From NCBI GenBank assembly GCA_937959275.1, contig CALGLU010000020.1, positions 1 through 64,000 on the forward strand: a stretch of 64,000 bases of DNA, read 5' to 3'. A program made the position numbers and the translations under genes. Position 1 is the stretch's first letter. Each line of letters starts with the position of its first letter. Positions 45,962 through 57,100 of this stretch are shown here, piece by piece. The DNA comes from an uncultured Saprospiraceae bacterium (GTDB lineage: Bacteria; Bacteroidota; Bacteroidia; Chitinophagales; Saprospiraceae). Below the pieces are notes generated by a model that worked only from the letters and a program-made list of their open reading frames with translations, was not told the DNA's origin and searched no databases.

Positions 45962-48900
45962 ATGTCGACAGAAAATCACCGAATAATGATAAATCGAATT
46001 ATCGCCTTAACTATTTTTCAAATTTGCCTAAGTACTCTAACTTTTAGCTCGACAGTAATTGGTGAATCTAATTCGACTACAATAAAAAATCTGCAAGAAT
46101 TTTTGTCAGCTGAGTATATGGCGGATAACTCAGTCTTGGTTTATTTTAACTATACAAAAGATGAATTTGACGAATACGTCCAATTAAATAATGTAACAGA
46201 ATTTGTCATTAAGATATATGGCAAATATTCCAGTAATAATAATGAAGAATTGTTAGCCACCGAGTCTTTAGATCCTACATCTAATATTGAAAGCTGGGCT
46301 CTAGAAATAACGCAAGCAGAAATGGATAACGGTGGTGCACCTTTTGATCTATTGCACGGACTGATTGACATCAATGGGATAGCTTGTACGGAAGGAGTTG
46401 ACATATATCCAGACGAATTTACTGAAATGCCGGAGTTAACATGTGGAGAAGACATTGAAGATGTTGTCGATCAAAACTCAGCCATGTCGAGCATTGTTGC
46501 CGGAGAAACCTATACGATATTAGGCTTTCCATTTGTAGCGATGGATCAGAACCAAGGTCGACTTTCAATACCTCTTGGTAATAAGGTCGTGCTTGTCAAT
46601 TTTATTAACATACAAGTCAACGAAGCAAATCAAGTTGTTGGAGGAAGCATAGAAGCCGTATCTGACGATGGTATGAATTATACGCTTGATAAGTTTGTGA
46701 AACGACTTAAAAATGGAGAAAATTCAACCGACATCTGTGTACCACCGCCGCCACCTCCTGGTTATGATGAAGATGGCATTAACTCAACAACTGGTCTAGA
46801 TGACTGGGGTTTTAATGCTGATGGTATTTATGAAGCAACTGGATCACAATATGACTCTAATGGATTTGATAGTGAAGGTAATTATATGGATACCGGTCAA
46901 GCTTATAATCCTAATGGCTGCTCACGAGAAGGTCTTGATGAAAATGATATGGAATGTACACTCAGTAATGGTGTTAATCAAGATGCCGTAGATTACTTAG
47001 CAGAAAACGAAAGCACGATAGACCAAACAATTAGTCAAATACTATCTGATTGTACTTCTGAGTTGACGACTCAGATCGCTAACCAAACTGCAAGTTGTCA
47101 GACGATTCGGACAAGAATGGAAGAGATAGTATCAAATAGTGATTCACTGACAGAGGACATCATATTTGGAGTTGGAAATAAGTATATAAACACAGGAATG
47201 TCTGCTCACTTCACATCCCCGCCTGTAGCAATTGGTCAAACTGATGGCCGAAGTACAGCGGTTGTAGAATTGGAACAAAAACATGTCGATCTATATAATT
47301 GCGATGTAGCACTGACAGCACTGCAAGAAGAACTGTCAAATGCCAATGACCTACCAAGTGGCTTCGAAGACCAAATTAAAGAACAGATTACATTATGGAC
47401 CGAGTATGATTTTGAATTATTGAGCAATAATCCTGACAACTTAGAGCAATGGATTAAAAATCAAATTGAAACCCTTGCTGCAGGAGAAGGAGATCCAGAT
47501 GGAGGCGGCTTTGTCCAAGTAAATGAGGAAGATCAAGAAGCGATTTATACTGAAGAAGACCTGAGACAAAAAGTGTCTGATATATTTGCTTATAAGAATA
47601 ATGTCTTTGGTGTTGAGCAACCTGTTGTTATTTCTGAGAAAAAGAGTGGCGCGGGTCTTGAATCACTATTAAAGCAATACAAGTCAGGAGTCAATAACAT
47701 TGACGGTATCGATAGGGTTTACTATACAGAGCAAATCTATGATCGCAAACTTAAGTCAGGCAATAATGACATGTACAATGTATTGCCTTTAAAATTAACA
47801 AACGGTGCGAGCGATAAACCCTATGATATTTTTATCGAGCGGCTAGAAATTGGACTATCGGGAGCAAGCCTTGATGCAGTGATTAAAATAGAGGATACGA
47901 AGAATGGCGGACACATCGTCTTTAGAGGTGAGAATATTGGTTTTGGAACGGGGGGCTTATCAGGTGGACCAGATTCCTATTTGAGATTAGATTCTGAGCT
48001 GGGTATTAGATTGAGTAATACTGCTAAACTGCACCTCTTACCAGCTGATACATATGTGTCTTGGGATTGTAATGGATTTAAGGCCATTGGTATTGCTGCT
48101 GAAATCGAGTTTTGCCCAGAATTTGTCAAACCTGTTATCAATGGAGTTGTTAGCGAAACAGAAAATTATAGATTAGCTGTACAAGCACAAGAAGTATCAA
48201 ATTGGAATGACTTTCATTTTTCAATTAATGCCGAACCTTTTGTGTTGACTAAATATGAAAATATAACCTGGCAAATGGATGCCTTTGTTGTTGATTTTAG
48301 TACCAGTATCACAGAGCCTAATGGGACTCTTCCTGGTTATGAATCGATCTTTACAGATGGAGCAGGTAATCTAACCAATGAATGGGAAGGCTTCTACATT
48401 CAAAATTTAAGTGCGACTATGCCTAAGAATTTTGGTGGAGATGGAGCTAGTAGTTCAGAGACCTTTGAAGTGGCAGTTGATCTGGCAATTATAGATGATA
48501 CTGGATTTACAGGAGAAGGATCAGTGACAACAGAATTGGTTTCGCTTGATGAGGGTAATCTAAATGGCTGGGCTTTTTCAATAGATAAGTTTTTTTTACG
48601 CGTCGTTAATAATCAATTTGCAGGGACGGGTTTTGGTGGTGGGATACGGCTTCCAATTATGGAAGATACCTTGTCTTACACTGCAGAAATGTATCCGGAG
48701 GATAAATATAAATTTTCTGTCGGCTCGATAGATGTCAGTCAATCCTTACTTTTTAATTCGACAATTAATTTAACCAATAGTCAGGTCACTGTTGTGAAAG
48801 ATGAACAAGGCTTTCATACCTGGGCTGATCTAACAGGTTCACTTGTTTTTGAGCAGGGCATGACAGATAATACAGACTTTACGGGCATTAATTTGCCCTC

Positions 48901-51814
48901 AGTCTCATTTGAAAATTTTGAAATATCCAATCGTGCGCCCTACTTTACCGCAGGAACATGGGATATTGGTGATCAAGGCATTGGGGTTGGTTTTAAAGGC
49001 TTCAAAATTGAATTGGATAACATCAAGCCCTATACACCAGACGAAGTAGGAACGGTCGGACTAGGATTTAATATTGCCGTGATCATGAATGACGAAATGA
49101 ATATATCTGCGGAAGGTCAATTTGGTATCGTGGGCGAATTGTTGGATGATGGTAATGGTAGGCAAAAGTGGTTTTACAAAGATCTTGAATTACATGGCTT
49201 GAAAGTTGATGCGCCCATTGGATCAGTTGCACACATAAAAGGCAGTGTTAAATGGGAAAAAAATCATCAGGAGTGGGGAGATTATTTTCAAGGTGCCTTG
49301 CAGGTGGAAATGAAGAAGTTAGTCGAAACAACAATTACAGGCATTGCTCAATTTGGAACCAAACAAAACGAAAAATATTTCTATGTTGATGTTATGGTAA
49401 ATCTACCAACAGGGATACCTGTTGGACCAATAGAATTTACAGCCTTAGGATTGGGTATATACAGAAATGTCACGTTCTCAACTGAAGGACTTACGATTGC
49501 TCAAATGCTTAGTAACAATCCTGATAATATATTTAATCAACCATTATTGCCTGGTGCATCTTTATCTACAGGTGTGTATTCATGTGAAACAAATGTTGAT
49601 TTTGGTATTAAAGGTATGGCGCAATTTAGAGCGGCGAGTGAACAACTCTTGAATGGTACGGTCAGTCTTGGTGCAGAATTTTCAGGCTCAACCCTGGACA
49701 GAATGTATTTAATTGGATCTGCTCAATTGTTGGCCGCTATGGATGATGGTGTATCGTCTCAATTTGAGGAGTTTGAAGGAAATGATGACGCTGAGGATTT
49801 GCCATCAAAACCAGCATCTGTTAGCGTTCCCATGTCGGCATATTTAGATTTCAATATGGATTTTACAAATAAGGTATTTACTGGTGACATAGCGGCATAT
49901 CTTAATACACCACTTTTGAGTGGTGTTGGGACAGATGGTGCCGTGGTCGTTGGTAAAATTCATTTTGGTCCGGATGATTGGTATATTAAAATTGGTTCAC
50001 CAACTAATAGAGCAGGAGTTTCATTATCGATACTAGATGTCGTTAAAGTCGATGCTACCGCCTATTTTCAGGTTGGAACCAATACGGATCCAATGGCTGA
50101 TATTCCGCAGGAAGTCAGGGAAATTGCCTATAGTGCTTCTAGAAATGAGACTTTGTTGCGTTCTGGTCAAGGACTTATTTTTGGAGCTCAACTCAAAATA
50201 GAAGGAGGGGTTGGACTGTCAGGTGTAGCAGAAGCAGAATTAAAAGCCCTGGCTGGCTTTGATTTAATGCTTCGAAGATATGAAGGATTGAGTTGTCAAG
50301 GGGAAACAGATGAAATTGGTATAAAAGGGTGGTATGCCTCTGGACAATTATACGCTCTATTAGAAGGTAAAATTAAAGTTTTTGGAATAAAACTATTTGA
50401 GGCTGGCGTCGCTGCAATCCTCCAGGCACAATTACCAAATCCATTTTTTGCTGAAGCGACAGTCGCAGTCAGAGCCAAACTGTTATTTGTAACGATTAAT
50501 AAATCACTGTCAATAGCTCTTGGAAAACAATGTATCATTCAGGCTGAAGAACCAACAGCAATATTTGGTGCTGATGTAGTTGCTAGTATGACACCATCAG
50601 ATGGTGAGCAGGAAGTGTCTGTCGCTAGTCAACCAGAAATTCATATGAACTTTCCATTGAAACAAAATATTTCAATGCCATCCTTAAATGGAGGGGAATC
50701 CACTTTCAAAGTTGATGTAAAATCCATCGATTTAAGTGGAGCGTCGGGCGGTAATATACCAATAGATTACACGATATCTTCTGATGGTTTGATTGTTGAT
50801 GTGACTCCAGTAATTACCTTTCCAGCGAATGATGAAATCACTGCTACAGTCACAGTAAATTTGTTTGAAAACGGCAGTCTCCTCGGGGAACAAACAAAAA
50901 CATTTACCTTCCACACGGGGCCTGAATTAACTGAGATTCCTATTTCTAATGTTAAATATTCCTATCCGATTCACGATATGGAACACTATTATCCAGAGCA
51001 GTTAACGAAACAGTTTATTGATTTAACTTCAGGACAACCAGATTTATTTGAAAGTAATGTAAGCGTATTTTTAAGCTCTACAAATGGACTTGAGATCGAA
51101 GTTCCTGCAGAATACCATCCAGAAACTAGTAAGGTGACTTTCGAACTGCCTCAAGATTTGAGTCCAAAGCAACATCGATTGGAATTAACTCAAATATCAG
51201 GATCAGGAGAAAGAAATATTATTCACACAATTAATTTTGAGGTATCAGCGTATAAGAAATTTAGCAATAAAGTCACTGAGCTAAAAGATAATTTCACTAT
51301 AAACAACAAAGGATTTATGATTGCGAAGTTGAATGGTGAAGGGTTTTCTCAATTAGAACAAGATCAATTAATCACTACAGATTTTGGCATTAGTGTAACT
51401 CAAAAAAACCAGTTCTTAAATCAATTTAATGTTTTTAATGCGTGTGGTCAATGTGGTTATGTTACATCTGGTATACTTAATAACGCAGAAATAAAGGAGA
51501 CAGTTGTTTCAAAAGGTGGTATAAGTGTGACTTATGTAACGTCTTATCAAAGAATCTATAATGGTCTTTATAATGAATTGATAGAATGTGTTTTAATACT
51601 ATGTGGCGAAAATAATCCTGGTTGTTCTGATTTTCAATTAGTGAGCCTGGATAGAACATTAAAAAACAGTATGCCGGATGACGATCCATTAGGTGGCTTA
51701 TGTGATATACCAGAATTTAATGGCTTGCCAAATGGAACTTATAGGGTCTATGTAAATTATAAAATACCAGGCGTTAATACAGATAATGGCCAATTTTCTT
51801 TTACTATTAATTGA
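45962..51814 (+). CDS. Giant beta-rich secreted protein of the toxin operon, function unknown
   Basis: 1950 residues. An in-frame ATG at 45986 gives a cleaner signal peptide (RIIALTIFQICLSTLTFSS), but either start is possible. After a beta domain, a Pro run (PPPPPPG, about residue 261) opens a ~75-residue Asp/Gly/Asn repeat (GYDEDGIN, GFNADGIY, GFDSEGNY). A helical region with coiled-coil character follows (about 340-560). Residues about 600-1520 are repetitive amphipathic strands. A bacterial Ig-like (SbsA-type) domain lies at about 1540-1650 and a Cys-rich C-terminal domain follows. I do not recognise the whole. Position before the FN3 and Hint genes suggests a delivery or shell partner. 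Confidence 0.7.
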   Translation: MSTENHRIMINRIIALTIFQICLSTLTFSSTVIGESNSTTIKNLQEFLSAEYMADNSVLVYFNYTKDEFDEYVQLNNVTEFVIKIYGKYSSNNNEELLATESLDPTSNIESWALEITQAEMDNGGAPFDLLHGLIDINGIACTEGVDIYPDEFTEMPELTCGEDIEDVVDQNSAMSSIVAGETYTILGFPFVAMDQNQGRLSIPLGNKVVLVNFINIQVNEANQVVGGSIEAVSDDGMNYTLDKFVKRLKNGENSTDICVPPPPPPGYDEDGINSTTGLDDWGFNADGIYEATGSQYDSNGFDSEGNYMDTGQAYNPNGCSREGLDENDMECTLSNGVNQDAVDYLAENESTIDQTISQILSDCTSELTTQIANQTASCQTIRTRMEEIVSNSDSLTEDIIFGVGNKYINTGMSAHFTSPPVAIGQTDGRSTAVVELEQKHVDLYNCDVALTALQEELSNANDLPSGFEDQIKEQITLWTEYDFELLSNNPDNLEQWIKNQIETLAAGEGDPDGGGFVQVNEEDQEAIYTEEDLRQKVSDIFAYKNNVFGVEQPVVISEKKSGAGLESLLKQYKSGVNNIDGIDRVYYTEQIYDRKLKSGNNDMYNVLPLKLTNGASDKPYDIFIERLEIGLSGASLDAVIKIEDTKNGGHIVFRGENIGFGTGGLSGGPDSYLRLDSELGIRLSNTAKLHLLPADTYVSWDCNGFKAIGIAAEIEFCPEFVKPVINGVVSETENYRLAVQAQEVSNWNDFHFSINAEPFVLTKYENITWQMDAFVVDFSTSITEPNGTLPGYESIFTDGAGNLTNEWEGFYIQNLSATMPKNFGGDGASSSETFEVAVDLAIIDDTGFTGEGSVTTELVSLDEGNLNGWAFSIDKFFLRVVNNQFAGTGFGGGIRLPIMEDTLSYTAEMYPEDKYKFSVGSIDVSQSLLFNSTINLTNSQVTVVKDEQGFHTWADLTGSLVFEQGMTDNTDFTGINLPSVSFENFEISNRAPYFTAGTWDIGDQGIGVGFKGFKIELDNIKPYTPDEVGTVGLGFNIAVIMNDEMNISAEGQFGIVGELLDDGNGRQKWFYKDLELHGLKVDAPIGSVAHIKGSVKWEKNHQEWGDYFQGALQVEMKKLVETTITGIAQFGTKQNEKYFYVDVMVNLPTGIPVGPIEFTALGLGIYRNVTFSTEGLTIAQMLSNNPDNIFNQPLLPGASLSTGVYSCETNVDFGIKGMAQFRAASEQLLNGTVSLGAEFSGSTLDRMYLIGSAQLLAAMDDGVSSQFEEFEGNDDAEDLPSKPASVSVPMSAYLDFNMDFTNKVFTGDIAAYLNTPLLSGVGTDGAVVVGKIHFGPDDWYIKIGSPTNRAGVSLSILDVVKVDATAYFQVGTNTDPMADIPQEVREIAYSASRNETLLRSGQGLIFGAQLKIEGGVGLSGVAEAELKALAGFDLMLRRYEGLSCQGETDEIGIKGWYASGQLYALLEGKIKVFGIKLFEAGVAAILQAQLPNPFFAEATVAVRAKLLFVTINKSLSIALGKQCIIQAEEPTAIFGADVVASMTPSDGEQEVSVASQPEIHMNFPLKQNISMPSLNGGESTFKVDVKSIDLSGASGGNIPIDYTISSDGLIVDVTPVITFPANDEITATVTVNLFENGSLLGEQTKTFTFHTGPELTEIPISNVKYSYPIHDMEHYYPEQLTKQFIDLTSGQPDLFESNVSVFLSSTNGLEIEVPAEYHPETSKVTFELPQDLSPKQHRLELTQISGSGERNIIHTINFEVSAYKKFSNKVTELKDNFTINNKGFMIAKLNGEGFSQLEQDQLITTDFGISVTQKNQFLNQFNVFNACGQCGYVTSGILNNAEIKETVVSKGGISVTYVTSYQRIYNGLYNELIECVLILCGENNPGCSDFQLVSLDRTLKNSMPDDDPLGGLCDIPEFNGLPNGTYRVYVNYKIPGVNTDNGQFSFTIN

Positions 51815-54159
51815 TGCACTTGAACATGAGACATATTATTTTTACCCTATGTGGCTTGTTCGTCATTTGTACAGTGACTTCACAAGAATCACTCTTTGAC
51901 AATAAAGTGATTGTGTCTGTTGCACATACACAAGATGGAAATAGATTGATGTGGACGCCTAAAGATGTTGAACATTTTGATCTTGGTATTGAAAATGGGT
52001 ACACACTAAAGAGATATACAATTGTGCAAGATGGGGTGGGTACACCATTGGTTGACTTAAGTACAACTGAAGTTGTCTTGTCCACAAATATTTTACCCTT
52101 AGCTACTGGAGACTCTGGTTGGACAGGTACTTTTGGTGTACCGGCAGATTCAATCATCTACCATGTGAATCAGCAAGTTGATCTGCAAAATCCGAATTTG
52201 TCGGATGCCTTTACCTATACGCAAGAAAATATTGAGCGATTTCAATTTGGAGTTTTTATTGCTTATCTCGATTTTGACATCGCTCAAAAAATGGGTTTGG
52301 CTTATCATGATGTCACAGTTCAGTCAAATTCAACTTATATGTATAAACTGGAGATGAATCAGACAGATATCGTTGATATAGAGAGGATAGCCACAGATTC
52401 TTTGACATCCTTTGCAACAATAGAAAATGTGGGAGCACTATCTGAAATGGGTAAAGTTAATGTGAGCTGGCCAATTGAGGGTATAACAAATGATTATTTT
52501 GCTTTCAATATTTTAAGGTCTGAGGATGATGTTAATTTTACACAGATTAATGAAGAGCCTTACATATTTTTTTCAACTGGTAACTCGGAACCTGATAAAT
52601 ATGTTTACCAAGATACAACGACTAGCTATGGTACCACATACTATTACGCTTTAGAGGGATTGACGATCTTTGGAGTAACAGGTGAACGTTCAGCTTCCAG
52701 TAGTGTGATATCTCTTCCTTACATGACTGGTGTTGATCCTAAAGTCAGTGCTGACGATTCAGACAGCAGTAAAGTCACATTGCAATGGACTATTTCAAAT
52801 CAGGACCAGACAGTTTTAGATTTCTTAGCAGGTTATAATGTTTACAGATCAGATCATCCGGACCAGGGATTTGAATTACTAAACCAGAGCCCTGTTGCTG
52901 CGCAAACTTATGTAGATAATAGTCCCATCTCAAGTGCCTATTACATGGTAGCTACAGTAGATGACTTTGGTCAGGAATATTGGTCTTTGCCCGAATTTGC
53001 TCAGGTCAAGGATCACACACCACCTGCGGTTCCTGTTGATCTAGCAGTGAGAGAATCTGTGACAAATCAATATGAACTTACTTGGACAGCTAATACTGAA
53101 AATGATCTTGAGGGCTACCTGTTATACACACAATATACAGACACCAGTAATTATATAATGATTTCTAATGACATCATAGAGGATACTATATTTGCGTATA
53201 ATTATCCACCTGATCTTGTCGCTGACCAGATTTGTTTTAAGATTAGCGCCATTGATAACAGAGGTAATCAGTCAGACATGTCAGATTGCGTTTCCGTTAT
53301 CCTCCCAGATAATCTACCACCAGCCAGACCCTATATGTCAAAGCACCAAGCGGTAGAAGGCGGGATAGCTTTGGGCTGGCAATTTAGTATATCAGAAGAT
53401 GTCGTCTTACATAATCTACAACGTAAGCCAACGGGTTCTCCAGGGTGGGAATCAATTTTAAAAATTAGACCACGGGATCAAGTAGATTATGAAATAAATC
53501 TAACAGATGGATCACTGATACCAACATGTTACATTGATACGACCTATACAGAATTAAGAAGTTACGATTATCGCATGGCAGCTGTTGATGCTGATGAGAA
53601 TATATCCTATTCTTCCATTGTGAGTTTGTCTCCGCTCTCAGCCGGCTCTGTTGGACAAATTGAGAATTTTTCTGTGTCATCAGTGAACACAGTCGAATCT
53701 GGAATCATGCCACAGCAAGACGCCTATGATCTTATACAAGCTGAGATCAGTACCTTAAGCTCTGGTAATACACCAAATTATACAAATTTAGAATTCCTTG
53801 TTATTTACAGAATAATAACAGCCGAAGAATACGAAGCTTTGCCCTCTTTGTCTGATGCAGATGCGCTGACTTTTTTAGAATCTCGGCGAGATCAATATTG
53901 GATCGCGGACATGTTTGTCACCTTAGCGTGGGATTACAATAACCTTGACCAAATTCTATATTTTCAAGTCTATCGTAGTATTGATGGTCGTGGCTTTATT
54001 GATTTTATAGATATCCTACCTGAGCCAGATAAATTTAGTTATCAATATGATGATGGATTTATTATGTCAGGGCATCGGTATTTATATAAAGTGATGGCTG
54101 CGCATGCGGGTGGGAAGTTTAGTGAGGTGAGTGCACCCTTATTAGTTAGAGTTAATTAA
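51814..54159 (+). CDS. Secreted fibronectin type III-like repeat protein
   Basis: 781 residues from the ATG at 51814, which overlaps the preceding stop as TGATG; a start at 51826 (MRHIIFTLCGLFVICTVTS) also leaves a full signal peptide. The body contains about five FN3-like domains with strands such as KVNVSWPIEG..YFAFNILRSE, KVTLQWTIS...AGYNVYRS, YELTWTANTENDLEGYLLYT and VTLAWDYNN...YFQVYRS. There is no catalytic motif and no T9SS tail. It probably acts as an extracellular scaffold with the giant protein before it and the Hint toxin after it, given overlapping or short gene junctions. Confidence 0.8.
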   Translation: MHLNMRHIIFTLCGLFVICTVTSQESLFDNKVIVSVAHTQDGNRLMWTPKDVEHFDLGIENGYTLKRYTIVQDGVGTPLVDLSTTEVVLSTNILPLATGDSGWTGTFGVPADSIIYHVNQQVDLQNPNLSDAFTYTQENIERFQFGVFIAYLDFDIAQKMGLAYHDVTVQSNSTYMYKLEMNQTDIVDIERIATDSLTSFATIENVGALSEMGKVNVSWPIEGITNDYFAFNILRSEDDVNFTQINEEPYIFFSTGNSEPDKYVYQDTTTSYGTTYYYALEGLTIFGVTGERSASSSVISLPYMTGVDPKVSADDSDSSKVTLQWTISNQDQTVLDFLAGYNVYRSDHPDQGFELLNQSPVAAQTYVDNSPISSAYYMVATVDDFGQEYWSLPEFAQVKDHTPPAVPVDLAVRESVTNQYELTWTANTENDLEGYLLYTQYTDTSNYIMISNDIIEDTIFAYNYPPDLVADQICFKISAIDNRGNQSDMSDCVSVILPDNLPPARPYMSKHQAVEGGIALGWQFSISEDVVLHNLQRKPTGSPGWESILKIRPRDQVDYEINLTDGSLIPTCYIDTTYTELRSYDYRMAAVDADENISYSSIVSLSPLSAGSVGQIENFSVSSVNTVESGIMPQQDAYDLIQAEISTLSSGNTPNYTNLEFLVIYRIITAEEYEALPSLSDADALTFLESRRDQYWIADMFVTLAWDYNNLDQILYFQVYRSIDGRGFIDFIDILPEPDKFSYQYDDGFIMSGHRYLYKVMAAHAGGKFSEVSAPLLVRVN

Positions 54160-54180
54160 AAATAGTTTAATCGTTCTCAG

Positions 54181-57100
54181 ATGAAAAGAATGCGACATTA
54201 TTTATTGGGTTTACTGCTGATTGTTGCAACGCCGTTTTTGGGATTGGGACAGGATGATAATTATGTCTTTTTACCGGATGCGAGTGGTTTTGATCGGAGT
54301 GGGTATGAGGTGGAGTTGGAGGCTACGACTCAAGAGTTAATTTTTGTACTGCCTGATGCATATCAATCTCAATTTAAAGTGTTAGACTTTGGATTTTATT
54401 TACACAATGAGACTGAAAGTGGCGGGTTTGAGGAGGCTTTTGATCAAGGGAAAGCTTTAGCTGCGGCAGAATCCCCTTTTTATTTACTGTTTGCTAAGCA
54501 GACAGATCAGAATGGGGTTTATACGAAGTTTTGGTATCATTTAGTGTTGCCTGATGATGCTGGATATCCATGCGTACAAGAGGCAGGGGTTGAAAGTATT
54601 TTAAGCGGTGTTCAAGTTGCTACTGATACAAAATATAATGCCCAAAATAATAATCCTTTAACATTTCATGAAGCTGAGATAAATGGGATCTTATTTTTAA
54701 AGGATAGACTAAGTAAATTATATAATTGTTGTGAATCAAACCCCGTACAAGATGATGGTCGTAAAAAAAGTACACTTTGCACCAATTGCAGTTCTGATTA
54801 CCTTTATCAAACTAGTTTATTAGGCGCACGTTTTGCAGAGTATCCAGATTACAAATCAGAGGTAATCAAAAATACAGATGGGACTTTTCAAATTCTCATT
54901 ACAGATGATACAGGAGAAGTAACAGATTTAATGATTGCATTAAATGAATTTGTTGGAGAAGTTAGTGCAGAAGGTTTTGATACAAGTATAACAATACATG
55001 AGATTGATTTAGATGGAGACATATGTGAAAATGAAAATGAAATTTTAAATTTCGGAGGTAGCATATTAGATGTTGATTATGCAGAAGATATTGTTCTACT
55101 AAAGAAAAACGGAAACTATAAAGTATTCTACAGATTTGGGTTTTCTGATGAATTATATGGTGCACCAGTTTATTGTAGTGGATTTACTGCAGATCAGAAG
55201 AAAAATGTTATTCTTCCAGCAATAGTTGCTCGGTGGATTATAAAGAGGGCTATAATGGCTGGAACAGCTGTAATGATTGACATTTCCATTCAAATATTAG
55301 TAGAAAAAACATTTGGGAATTATGCGACATGGGGAGAAGCATGGGAAAATCTGGATTTAAAGGGCTGGGATTTAATGATAACTGCCATTGAAGGAGCCTC
55401 AGGTGGTAAGTTAGATAATCTTGTATCTGTAATTTCTGGTTGTGCAAGAGCGGGTATTAATTATGTTATAGATGAGGATAACTGTGGATTTGTTATGAGT
55501 GAATTTTTCAGTATAACATTATTAGGCTGTTTAGAGGGGATTGCTGGGGCGATCATCGGGGATCAAATTGGTAAAATCGCCAAGAAGTATTTTCCTGATA
55601 AGCATACTGATCTTTTAGGTGATGCAATTAGCGGAAGTCCGCGTCTAATTTCAACCTTTTTTAGAAAGCCTAATTTATTAAAATCCTGGAAAGAGCTTTT
55701 TGATTTCCCAACACTACGGAGAAAAGAAGGTAATCTTGATATATTGGATGACTATTTGGATGAGTTCCCAAATGTACAAACCGCTGATATAAAATTGGGA
55801 ATTGAGACAGCTTCAATTGGTTTGAATCGTCAGTCTGGCTTTTATAGATATTGTATAAATGGTTTAGGTTGTTTTGTAAAGGATACCAAAGTCTTAATGG
55901 GATACAAACCACTTGATTTGCCCAATTTAGGTTTTATGGCAGTTGCTGCTGCCATGCCTTTAATTACACCTATTCAAGATGTGCAGATCGATGATCTAGT
56001 TAAATCTTATATTCATTCGGAGTCTTACTTGACGGCTTCTAGTGATATTGGGGGTATCAATATGCCAGGATGGCAAGACTATGATTACTTAGAAATAACA
56101 CCTGAGACTTGGCAAGTTGGTAAATTTTTAATTCAGGAAGAGAATGGTATTAGAGTAGAGATTAATGTTAACCGTCCGAAAGCTTGGTTTATCAGAGAAG
56201 GTATAACTGAAATTGGACAAAGCACACAATTAGTGCTCTCTGAATTAGGAGTATATGGTAATGCTACATTGCTAGAACTGTCTTGCACTAAAATGGATAC
56301 ACGAGATTTTAATCTTAATGAGACAGGGAATGTTGAGCGACCAGTTATAACAACATATAAAAGAATCGTTAATGAAATTTTTGAATATACATTTAGTGAT
56401 AATCAAGTATTAGCATGTACTCCTAATCATCCGATTTATAGTTTGGAGAAACAAAGTTATATTCCAATAGGGGATCTAGACATTGGAGAAGTTATAGTTT
56501 CATATTCTGATGAAAATGTGAGTCTAATAAAAAGTGAGCCTAGGAACTCACAAGAGTATGTATATAATTTTGAGGTTTGGAGAAGCCATAATTATTTTGT
56601 TTCGAAAGATCTGAATTATAATTGGTTACTCGTCCATAATGCTTGTTGGAAAACTGTTGATGAAGTTAAAAAAATGTCATCTGCTGAAAGAAAGGCATTT
56701 ATTAATAAAATGTGGGATGACGGTATAAGTTGGGATCCAACAAATACAAATCACCCAATATTTGGGAGGGGAAGGTTTTCAGAATCTCTCATGAGAAAAG
56801 GAAAGTATAAAGACCATAATTTTACAGGGACTGGATTTAACGGAGATAATGCGTCTCTTGGTGTTGATAATTATCCATCGATTGACTTTTATAAAGGCAA
56901 TGTTGCAACGAGTATGAAAACGTCAAGAGGTAATAATCCATGGGCATGGCGAAATGCAAATAATTCAAATACAGGATTAGAATACAACAAGAAACATTTA
57001 GATGATCTTATATCGGGTATGGATCAAGGACCTAATTTGCCTGGAAAATTTGGTAATCACGCAGATTTACAAAATGTTGAAAAAGTTGATTTGGATATAT

